A stretch of DNA of 64,000 bases from Parabacteroides merdae ATCC 43184 (GTDB lineage: Bacteria; Bacteroidota; Bacteroidia; Bacteroidales; Tannerellaceae). Positions within the stretch are counted from its first letter, which is position 1; each line of letters opens with the position of its first letter. Below, one piece after another: positions 8,411 to 16,192 of the stretch. The translations under genes and the position numbers were made by a program. The DNA lies in contig NZ_CP102286.1 in the NCBI RefSeq assembly GCF_025151215.1, positions 1,240,001 to 1,304,000 on the forward strand, written 5' to 3'. Below the pieces are notes generated by a model. The model had not been told where the DNA came from. It made no database searches and saw only the letters and a program-made list of their open reading frames with translations.

Positions 8411-8971
8411 TCAATACATGAAGCTTTCCACCGCCAGCATCTGACTTCTCCATGCGAAACCGCTGTGGGTACGTACCGCGTCCACTATCCTGCATACTTT
8501 CTGCGATATGGCCGATGCCGAGATACCCATGCATTCCGCCAGTGCCTTGAACGAGAACTGCGCCTCATAGAACCTGAGCATGAACATCCGGTACTCCTCG
8601 TAGGAGAACTTCTGCCTTACGAAACGCAGTATGTCTCTTACCAGCCGCTCGCACCCGTTCAGGTCGTCCTCGGAAAGGAATTTTGCCTCTTCGCCACATC
8701 GGAGGAAGAAATCATCTTCAGGGTGTGCATACCGATTCTCCCTTTTAATCTTTACCAGGGCCGCCTTTTTGTAGCATCCGATGAAATACGCGTCATAGTC
8801 CGTTATGTCCTTTCCGGGAACCAGCACCTGCCTTCTTACAAAAAGGTAGGTGTCATGGAAATTGTCCTCGTCCAGCATTCCGTACCGGCGTAACGTCCCT
8901 CTCAACCTGTCATAGGATGCAGTGAACCACTCGTTGAACAGTCTTTCCTTTTCTGCGCTCTTGTCTGCCAT
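8411..8971 (-). CDS. Sigma-70-like protein of the mobile element
   Basis: The 186-residue protein has the shape of a small sigma factor. A region 2-like segment (LDEDNFHDTYLFVRRQVLVP) is followed by a linker and a region 4-like HTH near the C-terminus (EAQFSFKALAECMGISASAI, SQKVCRIVDAVR). It lacks the strongly conserved aromatic -10 melting residues of housekeeping sigmas, so function as a true sigma is inferred. An upstream ATG at 8998 would add nine residues; 8971 has the better A-rich leader. It may drive element genes, including the 130-residue protein downstream. A large hairpin element lies just upstream. Confidence 0.65.
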   Translation of the reverse strand: MADKSAEKERLFNEWFTASYDRLRGTLRRYGMLDEDNFHDTYLFVRRQVLVPGKDITDYDAYFIGCYKKAALVKIKRENRYAHPEDDFFLRCGEEAKFLSEDDLNGCERLVRDILRFVRQKFSYEEYRMFMLRFYEAQFSFKALAECMGISASAISQKVCRIVDAVRTHSGFAWRSQMLAVESFMY

Positions 8972-9022
8972 AGCTTTATATTTTTTTGAGTTATACATGG
9001 CCTACACGGGTAGGCATTCTTA

Positions 9023-9185
9023 TTTCTTGTGCTTCCTCCAGTTTGTTTTTCGGCGGTCTCCGGCAAGGCTTGCCGTGAAAAAATACGCTCACGCGAAGCG
9101 TGAGGAAGATTTTTTCACGTGCAACCAGCCCGAAGGGCCGCCTTGCGGGACCGGCCTGAAAAACAACTATTTTTGCCGCAAGAAA
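9023..9185. repeat. Large nested inverted-repeat structure (163 bases)
   Basis: The segment folds as one long imperfect palindrome. Outer arms tttcttg (9023-9029) and caagaaa (9179-9185) pair, as do gtttgtttttc (9041-9051) with gaaaaacaac (9158-9167). GC-rich arms around 9052-9069 pair with 9139-9156. Inside sits a near-perfect hairpin: gtgaaaaaat (9075-9084) with attttttcac (9109-9118), enclosing ctcacgc (9088-9094) and gcgtgag (9098-9104). A small hairpin gcccgaagggc follows at 9128-9138. No gene explains it. It could be a structured RNA, a single-strand replication origin, or a MITE-like insertion. Confidence 0.7.
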
Positions 9186-9916
9186 TGAGGATGATGGATT
9201 CCTTCCTTCTATCTATTGTCTGTCCGGTGAGAATTTAGATTCCATGCAGCTTTTCTGTCTTTGGTATGTTTGGAGAAATATTCAAGGATATGAAATGAGA
9301 ACGGCAATACGTGATGTTGCGGAAGGAGCAGATATGGGATTGGAAACAGGAAGCGTGCCCGGGCTTTCATGCAGTTTATACGGCGGTGTTGATTTTGGGG
9401 AGGATTACAGGGAAGTGACAGGAAAGTCGGCCGTTCCGGAGAAATTGTATGTGTACGTTGTTCCTTCCGAAATACGGAGTCTTTTAAAATCATGGAAGAC
9501 CTCATTCGGGAGTGTGTCTCGATATTTGCCTGAGACAAAATTATAAGTCGCCTATTCATGGATAAGTATTTGGAATATATCAACGACATGCTACGATGCA
9601 ATAAAGAGAATCGGAACGGCAGACTGAAACTCGCAATCTGCTGATAATGCGGACTATTCTAAAACAAGTGTGGAAAACTTGAAGACATCCGACGGAAAAC
9701 CTTGGAAAAAGAAGAACCGGACAAAGTCTCCGCCTTCAAAATAATGCTCTATTATGCCACAGGTGCGGCATTACTTGTCATTCCGGATTGGCTTCCCATG
9801 AAATCCACCGCCCGCCATCAAGAAAACGGCCGGTGCCATATGGCAGGTAATCGTAGCGACAGCCTGTCTTTGGAACCCGTTGTCACCCTAAAGGATTTTA
9901 CTGATATATTATTATG
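9186..9916. other. Non-coding stretch with a possible broken reading frame
   Basis: About 730 bases without a convincing gene. A 100-codon open frame at 9244-9546 has no recognisable feature. At 9492-9644 a frame on the plus strand reads MEDLIRECVSIFA, a TGA at 9531-9533, then DKIISRLFMDKYLEYINDML and a 16-residue tail before a second TGA. The codon-like quality of both halves suggests a decayed small gene, but I cannot name a family. Confidence 0.35.
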
Positions 9917-10516
9917 TCAGTCCTTTTTCAAATCAAAATACAGCAAACGGGTTTTCAAAGGTTCATCTTGCGGAATATCATAATATTGCTTTTCTATCAC
10001 GTCTGTTTTATAGAGTGGAACGAAACCGTTTCTTTCATAATACCTGAGAATCTTTTCCTCATTGTATGCATCCACCACGATAAAACGGCATCCTGTCTTG
10101 TTGTCCTCATGACGGAACCAGTCTTTTATGAAAGCCATCAGTTGCCGTCCTACGTGGCTTGATGTACCCTGATATTCCAGGTTGACCCCCAGTCTTCCTA
10201 TCAGCACGGCCGGATAGCTGCGTCCACGTTTAGGATTTACAATATTGCGTTGCAGCCTGTTTTTATCATTGGGGGATATTAATCTGGTCTTGATACTGTC
10301 ATTGGACAAGGTAAACAAGGCCACAATACGATGCGGGATTTCAGTCGTCACCCAACAATATGTTTTCCCAAGGAGTTCATCCGCATACAGATCGGCATCA
10401 TTGAGAAAAAAATCATCAAGGTCATTCTCGCCACAAGTGAAAGGAAGGCAATTCCTCCGTACTTCCTTGTTATAGGCAAGCATGACACAATCATCATATA
10501 AAGAAATACCGTCCAT
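9917..10516 (-). CDS. GNAT-family acetyltransferase, probable toxin
   Basis: This 199-residue protein fits the GNAT family seen in Bacteroidales toxin-antitoxin pairs. Such toxins transfer acetyl groups to aminoacyl-tRNAs, which blocks translation (known for TacT and AtaT; inferred here). Recognisable parts are YPAVLIGRLGVNLEYQG (beta-4 and the start of the acetyl-CoA loop), GCRFIVVDAYNEEKILRYYE, then RNGFVPLY near the C-terminus. The acetyl-CoA loop reads QGTSSHVG rather than the usual (Q/R)GxGxG form, two residues longer, which may alter cofactor binding. The gene starts 5 bases after the stop of a 55-codon gene that is the likely antitoxin. Confidence 0.8.
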   Translation of the reverse strand: MDGISLYDDCVMLAYNKEVRRNCLPFTCGENDLDDFFLNDADLYADELLGKTYCWVTTEIPHRIVALFTLSNDSIKTRLISPNDKNRLQRNIVNPKRGRSYPAVLIGRLGVNLEYQGTSSHVGRQLMAFIKDWFRHEDNKTGCRFIVVDAYNEEKILRYYERNGFVPLYKTDVIEKQYYDIPQDEPLKTRLLYFDLKKD

Positions 10517-10521
10517 TGCTG

Positions 10522-10689
10522 TTAATTGAACCGGAATGAACGGGATTTCTCCAATACTTTTCGCAACCGTTTCTTTGCCTCCACTGATAACCGGGGTGTT
10601 ACCTTTGCGGCGTTCTTGTCTGCACTGCGTACGAAATCTTCCGCCGTAACGCCCTCCAAAACCGGAATGTTCTTGATAGTTATAGCCAT
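10522..10689 (-). CDS. Probable antitoxin of the GNAT pair (55 residues)
   Basis: A short gene missed by length cut-offs. It begins MAITIKNIPVLEGVTAEDFV and ends RLRKVLEKSRSFRFN. The product is small and basic with an N-terminal strand, fitting a ribbon-helix-helix-like DNA-binding N-terminus and a C-terminal toxin-binding tail, although I do not recognise a named domain. Order (small gene first), spacing (5 bases to the GNAT start) and the palindrome in its promoter are the classical arrangement of an autoregulated type II toxin-antitoxin operon. Confidence 0.75.
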   Translation of the reverse strand: MAITIKNIPVLEGVTAEDFVRSADKNAAKVTPRLSVEAKKRLRKVLEKSRSFRFN

Positions 10690-10703
10690 AATATTATTTT
10701 TTG

Positions 10704-10735
10704 CAAAAATACAACTTTGTTGTTATACAGCCAAA
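10704..10735 (-). promoter_or_regulatory. Promoter and palindromic operator of the GNAT toxin-antitoxin pair
   Basis: On the minus strand a -33 TTTG (10732-10735) and a -7 TATTTTTG (10704-10711) are separated by 20 bases, the Bacteroidetes sigma-ABfr layout. Between them lies the perfect palindrome acaac-ttt-gttgt (10711-10723), well placed for repression by the antitoxin or the complex. Confidence 0.6.
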
Positions 10736-11038
10736 TAATAGCCCGTCTTCCACTCTTTTTTCCGGAATGTTCCTCCATATCCGGAAAAGTCTGTGTCACG
10801 CCACCCGTTGCGGTAAGCCGTTTTTCTCAAGGAAAGGGCAGGCAATACCGGCGGACGTGGATATGGGCAAAACAACCCGCATATGCAATGCAGAGGGAGC
10901 AGGAGAGCCTTCACCACAGCCGGAGAGAAAAGTGGTTTCATGCCGGGGTACGGCATGAAAAGGGGCTCCCGGACAGTTCTTTTCCTTGTCGCACATGCAC
11001 TACGTCGGTCGCAGTTTTCGCCTTCTGAATCCCTCTTA

Positions 11039-11145
11039 CGTCCGTCCCTGCGCTTTCGGAGCGTTTTTCCGGCAGAAAATTTCGCCGTACGGAAATTTTC
11101 TGCCGGAAACCGAAGGGAAAACGCGGAGTCCCGCAGGGACGGACG
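11039..11145. repeat. Large nested inverted repeat beside the integrase (107 bases)
   Basis: Outer arms cgtccgtccctgcg (11039-11052) and cgcagggacggacg (11132-11145) are perfect over 14 bases. Inner arms ttccggcagaaaattt (11067-11082) and aaattttctgccggaa (11093-11108) are perfect over 16 bases around a 10-base loop, and gcgtttt/aaaacgc pairs in between. It lies 50 bases beyond the 3' end of the integrase gene. A terminator, recombination site or folded mobile relic are possible; the design resembles the hairpin at 9023-9185. Confidence 0.7.
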
Positions 11146-11194
11146 AACTTTGATGAGGAAGGGGAAAATCATCCGTTTCATAAATACCATTTCC

Positions 11195-12442
11195 TCAGAT
11201 GGCATCGCATATTTCCTTCTCCATCTTTTCCAGCTTATGGGACAGGATTTCCATGTCGCTGCTGATCTTCTGGTTGGTTATCCGGGCATATATCTGGGTG
11301 GTTTTCAAATCCGTATGCCCCAAAAGACGGCTTACGGTCTCGATGGGTACACCGTGCGAGAGCAGCACGGTGGTGGCGTTCGTATGCCGGGCCACATGAT
11401 AGGTCAGCCGTATCTTGAAACCGCACTGCCTGCCAAGTTCCTTCAATATGGTGTTGCATCTGCCGTTGCTCGGTACCGGAAATACATGACCGTCCTTGGA
11501 CAGTCCCTTATACTTCTCTATGATGCGCTTGGGCACGTCCAGCAGGCGGATGTTGGACTCGGTGTTTGTCTTGCGACGGCGGGTGATGATCCAGAGGTTG
11601 CCGTCGAAGAAGGTCTGGAGCCGGTCGGTCGTCAGTGCCTTCACGTCCGCGTATGCCAGTCCGGTGAACACAGAGAAGATGAAGAGGTCGCGTACCAGTT
11701 CGCAGGTCCCGCTTTTCACCGGGGTCTCCATCAACGTCTGTATCTCACACTCCGTCAGGTAGCCTCGGTCAACGCTCTCGGGGGAATTGATGTACCCGGC
11801 GAAGGGGTTGAAGGGAAGCGCACCGCTGTTGCGGGCGATGGAGATGACGTGCTTGAGCCCGATCATGTAACCCCATACGGTATTGGTGCGGCATTTCTTC
11901 TCCGTACGCAGGAAATACTCGAAGTTGTTGATGAAGGTCAGGTTGAGTTCCTTCAGGGGGATGTCGTCACGGCGGTATACTTTCGGGACGAACTCGCAAA
12001 GGTGCCTGTATATGGTACGGTAGCGGTTGTATGTTCCCTGCACGCGGCTGTGTCCCACTTTCTTGATGAACTCCTCGTTGTGCTGCTCGAAGAGCTTCAG
12101 CAGCGTCTCGCGTTTCACGCCCAGCCCGAGGCAGGCGTCCCTCAGCCTGGCGGCGGTGACATAGCCGTCGGACTGCATCAGTTCCTGGTAACGGCGGTTC
12201 ACGTCCACGCGTATCCGGTCAACCGCCGCATTGATTTTCTGCGCCTCGGCGCTCTTGCCCGTGGCACGTGCCGTTTTCACGTCCCAAAGTTTCGGGGGCA
12301 CGTCCAGCTTGCAGCTGAACTGCTTGATTTCGCCGTCTACCGTAAGACGGCACATCAGGGGGAGATAGCCGTTGGCTCTCTCGCTGCCCTTCTTCACGTA
12401 GAAGAGGATTTTGAAGGTCGATCTGCTCATACTCGTTTTCAT
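11195..12442 (-). CDS. Tyrosine site-specific integrase (IntDOT-like), full length
   Basis: The 415-residue enzyme carries an N-terminal arm-binding domain (STFKILFYVKKGSERANGYL), a core-binding SAM-like domain (about residues 110-210), and a complete catalytic domain. Visible catalytic residues are the HxxR box in TYHVARHTNATTVLL, the second His in LLGHTDLKTTQIYARI and the nucleophile Tyr in the same stretch. The first catalytic Arg position reads FTGLAYADV, without Arg, as in IntDOT-type integrases of Bacteroides. It is the functional candidate for moving this element. The ATG at 12430 (MSRSTF) is an alternative start. A -7 box TAACTTTG lies on the minus strand at 12459-12466. Confidence 0.92.
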   Translation of the reverse strand: MKTSMSRSTFKILFYVKKGSERANGYLPLMCRLTVDGEIKQFSCKLDVPPKLWDVKTARATGKSAEAQKINAAVDRIRVDVNRRYQELMQSDGYVTAARLRDACLGLGVKRETLLKLFEQHNEEFIKKVGHSRVQGTYNRYRTIYRHLCEFVPKVYRRDDIPLKELNLTFINNFEYFLRTEKKCRTNTVWGYMIGLKHVISIARNSGALPFNPFAGYINSPESVDRGYLTECEIQTLMETPVKSGTCELVRDLFIFSVFTGLAYADVKALTTDRLQTFFDGNLWIITRRRKTNTESNIRLLDVPKRIIEKYKGLSKDGHVFPVPSNGRCNTILKELGRQCGFKIRLTYHVARHTNATTVLLSHGVPIETVSRLLGHTDLKTTQIYARITNQKISSDMEILSHKLEKMEKEICDAI

Positions 12443-13494
12443 ACTTTTTTGATCGTTACAAAGTTAATATCAAGCGAGTTGTCCTCAGGTATGAAAAACT
12501 GTGCAAATTACTGAAATAGAATCTGTTGTGCCGTTTCTTGTTCCTGTTATATCAGTAACGATATGGGAACTGAAGTCTTTCGCAGCTTTTATCGGACCTC
12601 CTTTTTCAGCTTATGCAGTATTATGAGTTAAACACCTAACCACTTAATAGACTGCATTTTTGCTGTATTATCATCAACCTTGCTTTTTCTTTCTGCGTTT
12701 ACTTTAAATAATCACGATTAGGTTGCGTAGACTAGATTTAGTAGATGATCCCGAAGAACCAGGTAACCGTAAAGACTGCCAGCACAATCAGGTATATCCT
12801 TACGATACGTTCACTTTACCGAAATTACTGCACACGGAATCCTTCTAAAATTTAAACATACAGATTTACCATAAGGAAACGAAGACAGGGCAACCGCATC
12901 AAAATTTTCCAAGGTTGCGATCTTCATACGGAGTTTTCTACAAATCTTCTATCACTCTATCACTACGAAGGTTGTAGCTATTAATATTCAAGAGTTAGAG
13001 ACAGTGATACAGGACGTTTCCCTCCATCACTCCTCTATCACTTCTGAAACATTGCATTTTATCATATTATTGAAAAACAGCACATTGTTTTCTTTTGCTT
13101 TTGAAAAAGCATATGAAATAATCGAATAAACAAATGTAAAAACGAATATAATAGGTATTAAATTGGAGAAATACGGTTCTTCATTTCACAAAAGTCCTCT
13201 CTTTTTTTAGCAGAAACAAGCACATAATTCCGTAAACACCCCCATGTTGCCTTCCTTAACATCCGGGTGTAGAGAGTCGGTACATCCGGGTGTAAGAGGG
13301 GGCAACATGGGGGTGTCCGGCAACTAAAGTGCCTTGCCGAGCAATGAAAACCACCCGGTTTTACCTATTTTACAGCCGTTTTTGCATAAAATAATCGAGT
13401 GATTTGTTGCGTATTTTGTCATGGTTGTAATATTTATACTTGAAACGTAAGCTGAATGTCCTGTTTCCATACCTTACCTTATAACAGGGAATAT
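12443..13494. other. 1-kb non-coding region between the integrase and the glycosidase genes
   Basis: No full gene is visible. On the minus strand a short in-frame tail ending at 12738 reads RIVRIYLIVLAVFTVTWFFG and IIY before a stop. It looks like the C-terminal transmembrane helix of a lost gene and is preceded by a stop within three codons. Around 12950-13060 there are loosely repeated tatcact motifs. A compact inverted-repeat element lies at 13236-13316. The element's right end probably falls inside this region, but I cannot find a direct repeat matching the left side. Confidence 0.5.
13236..13316. repeat. Inverted repeat with two internal direct repeats
   Basis: Perfect 16-bp arms acacccccatgttgcc (13236-13251) and ggcaacatgggggtgt (13301-13316) enclose two exact copies of acatccgggtgta (13259-13271 and 13282-13294), 23 bases apart. 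No coding sequence overlaps. Its purpose is unknown. Confidence 0.75.
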
Positions 13495-16179
13495 TCATTT
13501 TTCAAGCAGGATGATCATACCACTTCTCCCCATAATTTCGCATTGTTCCAAGTTGTTCAGCCGGCTACCCCATTGTATGTCCCTTATTTCCGGCAATGAA
13601 ATCGTAGCTGGGTGGAAACCTAATGCTTTCTCATCGATGGATATTTTTGCCTTTTGTGGTAGATCCGTCCAATTGGCTATCACGAGAAGAGCTTTATTTT
13701 CATTCGTATAAACGGTTGCAAGGAGATTTGCATTGTCCGTTTTAACAGGGTTGTTTTCATCCCAATAGCCATGCATGGTTGCTTTATCCATTCCGAACGA
13801 ATCCCACAATTGCCAGAGTGGGACAGGATTACCGCTCCAGGGTAAACGGGGAAGCATTCCAAATACCATACCCCGAAAAGGATTGCGTGCGTCCAGTGTC
13901 TCGCTTAACAAGCCAAACGGAATACCAGACATTTCCACCAACCAGAAGTCTACCGAGTTGTCAGCTTTGAAACCTTCGCCAATCCAAGTGCGATCGATAT
14001 AAGGGAGAAGCTCTGTATAAAGATGCAGGGAGTTGGCATAACCAGCCCACTGGTTCATGTGGTTCCAAGAGTGAATGTCGATCAGGCGTCGCTTGCCGTC
14101 TGCATCGAGGATGCGTCGAGCACGTTGCAGCGTTTTACGGTCAAGAGCGCTATCGTCAATATAAATGCCGTCGACTTCCAAGTTTTTCACCATCCAATCC
14201 AGTCCGGCCAGATAATAGTTGTTCCAACGGGAATCGGGAGTCGTTATAACAGAAATGTCCATATCACCTGCATATTTTCCCTCTTCGAAAGCGTTATACC
14301 AAGCAGGGATGAAATGCGTGGCAAGGTTCTTGTTCAACCACTCGTTCGGTCCGTTACGATGAATTAATGTACGCGTATCCTTTCCGGGACCGTCATGGAT
14401 CACTTCTCCGCCCAAACTACGCAAAGCCCATAGTTCGGGGATTTTCACGGTCAGTTCCCGTGTCGTGTAATATAAACGGACACCGAGATTCTTACTATGA
14501 GCTTCAGAGATGAAACGTTTCAGATCGGCGACTGATTCGTCATAATACGGATAGTTGATAAAAGGATAAATATCTTTCTTATGATGGACATTGATCAAGT
14601 TTGCTCCGGCTTTCAAAGCTGCCGGAATATAACCAGCACTTACGTCGCTGTTCGAGTGGTAGAAACGTTCTGTTGCCTGTGATTTCAAGTCAATCGGTTT
14701 AACAGGGGTGATTTGCATATCGAAATTGTAGTGCAGGATTTCGTTTTTGCGTGAACAGCGTTCGCCACTGTAAACGATCATTCGTGTTTCACCATCTTTT
14801 TCCGGCTGGATGCGGATACCACCTTTGTTGTTATTTCCCCAGGAAACAGGCAGGTTCAGTTTACCAAGTGCGTAATAGATATTGACTAACGGACGCACAA
14901 AATTCTCATCCATGAAATGAAGGTTAAGGCCGGCGTTGACATTTCCCATCCAGATTTTGTCCTGTTGTTTATCGGTGTCCCATTTCCATGATATCAGTGT
15001 GTCTGGACGAAATCCGCCTTTGTGCCCCAATCCCATCATATATTTGGATGCATAAGTCGTGTAAGGGACTTCCAAACGTATATCTTTGATTTCGATATCT
15101 TGTTTCGGTTTGACTTGAAGACGGATATTACTAATACCGTCGAACCCGAAAGTTCCCCGACATACTACATTGAAGTTTTGGCTCTTTAGTATCGTTTCCC
15201 AACTAATGGAAGCGTTATTACGGTTAGTGATACGGAGACTTCCTGGCTTCAAGGCTTCCTGTCCATTGAAAGTTTCGATAATAAATGCCATTTCCTTTGC
15301 CAGTACGGCATTTGAGATAGAATCACTGAGTCTGTTATTGGCATCATAACAAGTGGTTATCCTGCAAGGTAGCCCGCTCGAAGAAAGTTCAATTTCGCCG
15401 CCCAACCAGGAAAGAGTTTTCTTCCGGATAGTTACAGGTGTATAAGGTGCAGTCGGTTCATCGGCATTTCCCAGTGTGGAGTTGAGCCAGCGCAAACGGG
15501 TTTTCCGCCAACCTTCGTTATCTCCATGATTGGCGATCGGTGAGCCGGACACGTTTAGCTCAATTGCTATTTCGACAGGTTGGGAGCTTCCTTCCTTCAC
15601 AAAAGCTTTTCCTTTATATATCCCTTTGGCTGATGCAGGGATGTCCATCCCGATCCAGAGTGCCTGTACATATCCTTTAGGGATACAGACGGTTTTCCGG
15701 AATGTTTGTCCGTCGGTATCGGTGCCTTCCTGGTTGAAACATTGGAATGAGGTGGATTTTATTTTATTTCCATCGGCATTTACCAAGTCGGAGAATGAAA
15801 CGGAGACACCTTTCAACTCTTTGAAAGGTGTGAAAACACCGATTTGCCACGTATAGAATTCACCAGGTTGACAGTCTCCTTTCAATTGTAGCCAAGTGTC
15901 GAAAACGCGTTCCGTCCAACGGGCCGGAATGATTTGATCAAGACGGATATCATGCATCCGATCTTCAGCAAAACAAAAATAGCCTGCTGCCGGTTTCTGT
16001 GTCAGCAATTTTTGTAGAGCCGTATCCGAGGTAGCCTGTCGCATTTCGGAGTCCTGTTCATTAACAGTTCCGGTACGCTTCAAGTCGTCGAAAGCATTCG
16101 TGATTGTCTCCTGAGCTTTCAAGTCAACATTACTCCAGGCAAGGAGCAATACAACGACTGTTAGGAATGTTTTCTTCAT
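13495..16179 (-). CDS. Secreted glycoside hydrolase-like protein (DUF6067 type)
   Basis: The 894-residue protein has a signal peptide (residues 1-22). N-terminal beta-sandwich regions follow, and from about residue 500 a TIM-barrel-like domain. Telling segments are AGANLINVHHKKDIYPFINY, LGVRLYYTTRELTVKIPELW and the acidic stretch NLEVDGIYIDDSALDRKTLQ, where paired Asp residues would sit at the active site. A C-terminal beta domain (ENKALLVIANWTDLPQKAKI) closes the protein. This resembles the DUF6067 glycoside hydrolase-like family of Bacteroidetes. Substrate is unknown; the gene is the last of four on one strand with GH89 and GH36-like enzymes, separated by 13 bases from the next, so a shared host-glycan substrate is inferred. 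Confidence 0.7.
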   Translation of the reverse strand: MKKTFLTVVVLLLAWSNVDLKAQETITNAFDDLKRTGTVNEQDSEMRQATSDTALQKLLTQKPAAGYFCFAEDRMHDIRLDQIIPARWTERVFDTWLQLKGDCQPGEFYTWQIGVFTPFKELKGVSVSFSDLVNADGNKIKSTSFQCFNQEGTDTDGQTFRKTVCIPKGYVQALWIGMDIPASAKGIYKGKAFVKEGSSQPVEIAIELNVSGSPIANHGDNEGWRKTRLRWLNSTLGNADEPTAPYTPVTIRKKTLSWLGGEIELSSSGLPCRITTCYDANNRLSDSISNAVLAKEMAFIIETFNGQEALKPGSLRITNRNNASISWETILKSQNFNVVCRGTFGFDGISNIRLQVKPKQDIEIKDIRLEVPYTTYASKYMMGLGHKGGFRPDTLISWKWDTDKQQDKIWMGNVNAGLNLHFMDENFVRPLVNIYYALGKLNLPVSWGNNNKGGIRIQPEKDGETRMIVYSGERCSRKNEILHYNFDMQITPVKPIDLKSQATERFYHSNSDVSAGYIPAALKAGANLINVHHKKDIYPFINYPYYDESVADLKRFISEAHSKNLGVRLYYTTRELTVKIPELWALRSLGGEVIHDGPGKDTRTLIHRNGPNEWLNKNLATHFIPAWYNAFEEGKYAGDMDISVITTPDSRWNNYYLAGLDWMVKNLEVDGIYIDDSALDRKTLQRARRILDADGKRRLIDIHSWNHMNQWAGYANSLHLYTELLPYIDRTWIGEGFKADNSVDFWLVEMSGIPFGLLSETLDARNPFRGMVFGMLPRLPWSGNPVPLWQLWDSFGMDKATMHGYWDENNPVKTDNANLLATVYTNENKALLVIANWTDLPQKAKISIDEKALGFHPATISLPEIRDIQWGSRLNNLEQCEIMGRSGMIILLEK

Positions 16180-16192
16180 ATTTGTTTGTTTT

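Noticed and set aside
9023..9185. Retron or diversity-generating RNA
   Set aside because: No reverse transcriptase gene lies nearby.
9531..9533. Selenocysteine TGA
   Set aside because: No selenocysteine insertion element or selenoprotein family match; decay is simpler.
9244..9546. 100-codon gene
   Set aside because: No domain, no ribosome-binding context and no conserved neighbour; kept only as part of a non-coding stretch.
10883..12514. Long plus-strand frame of 543 codons over the integrase
   Set aside because: It is the antisense of the intact integrase and has no recognised domain.
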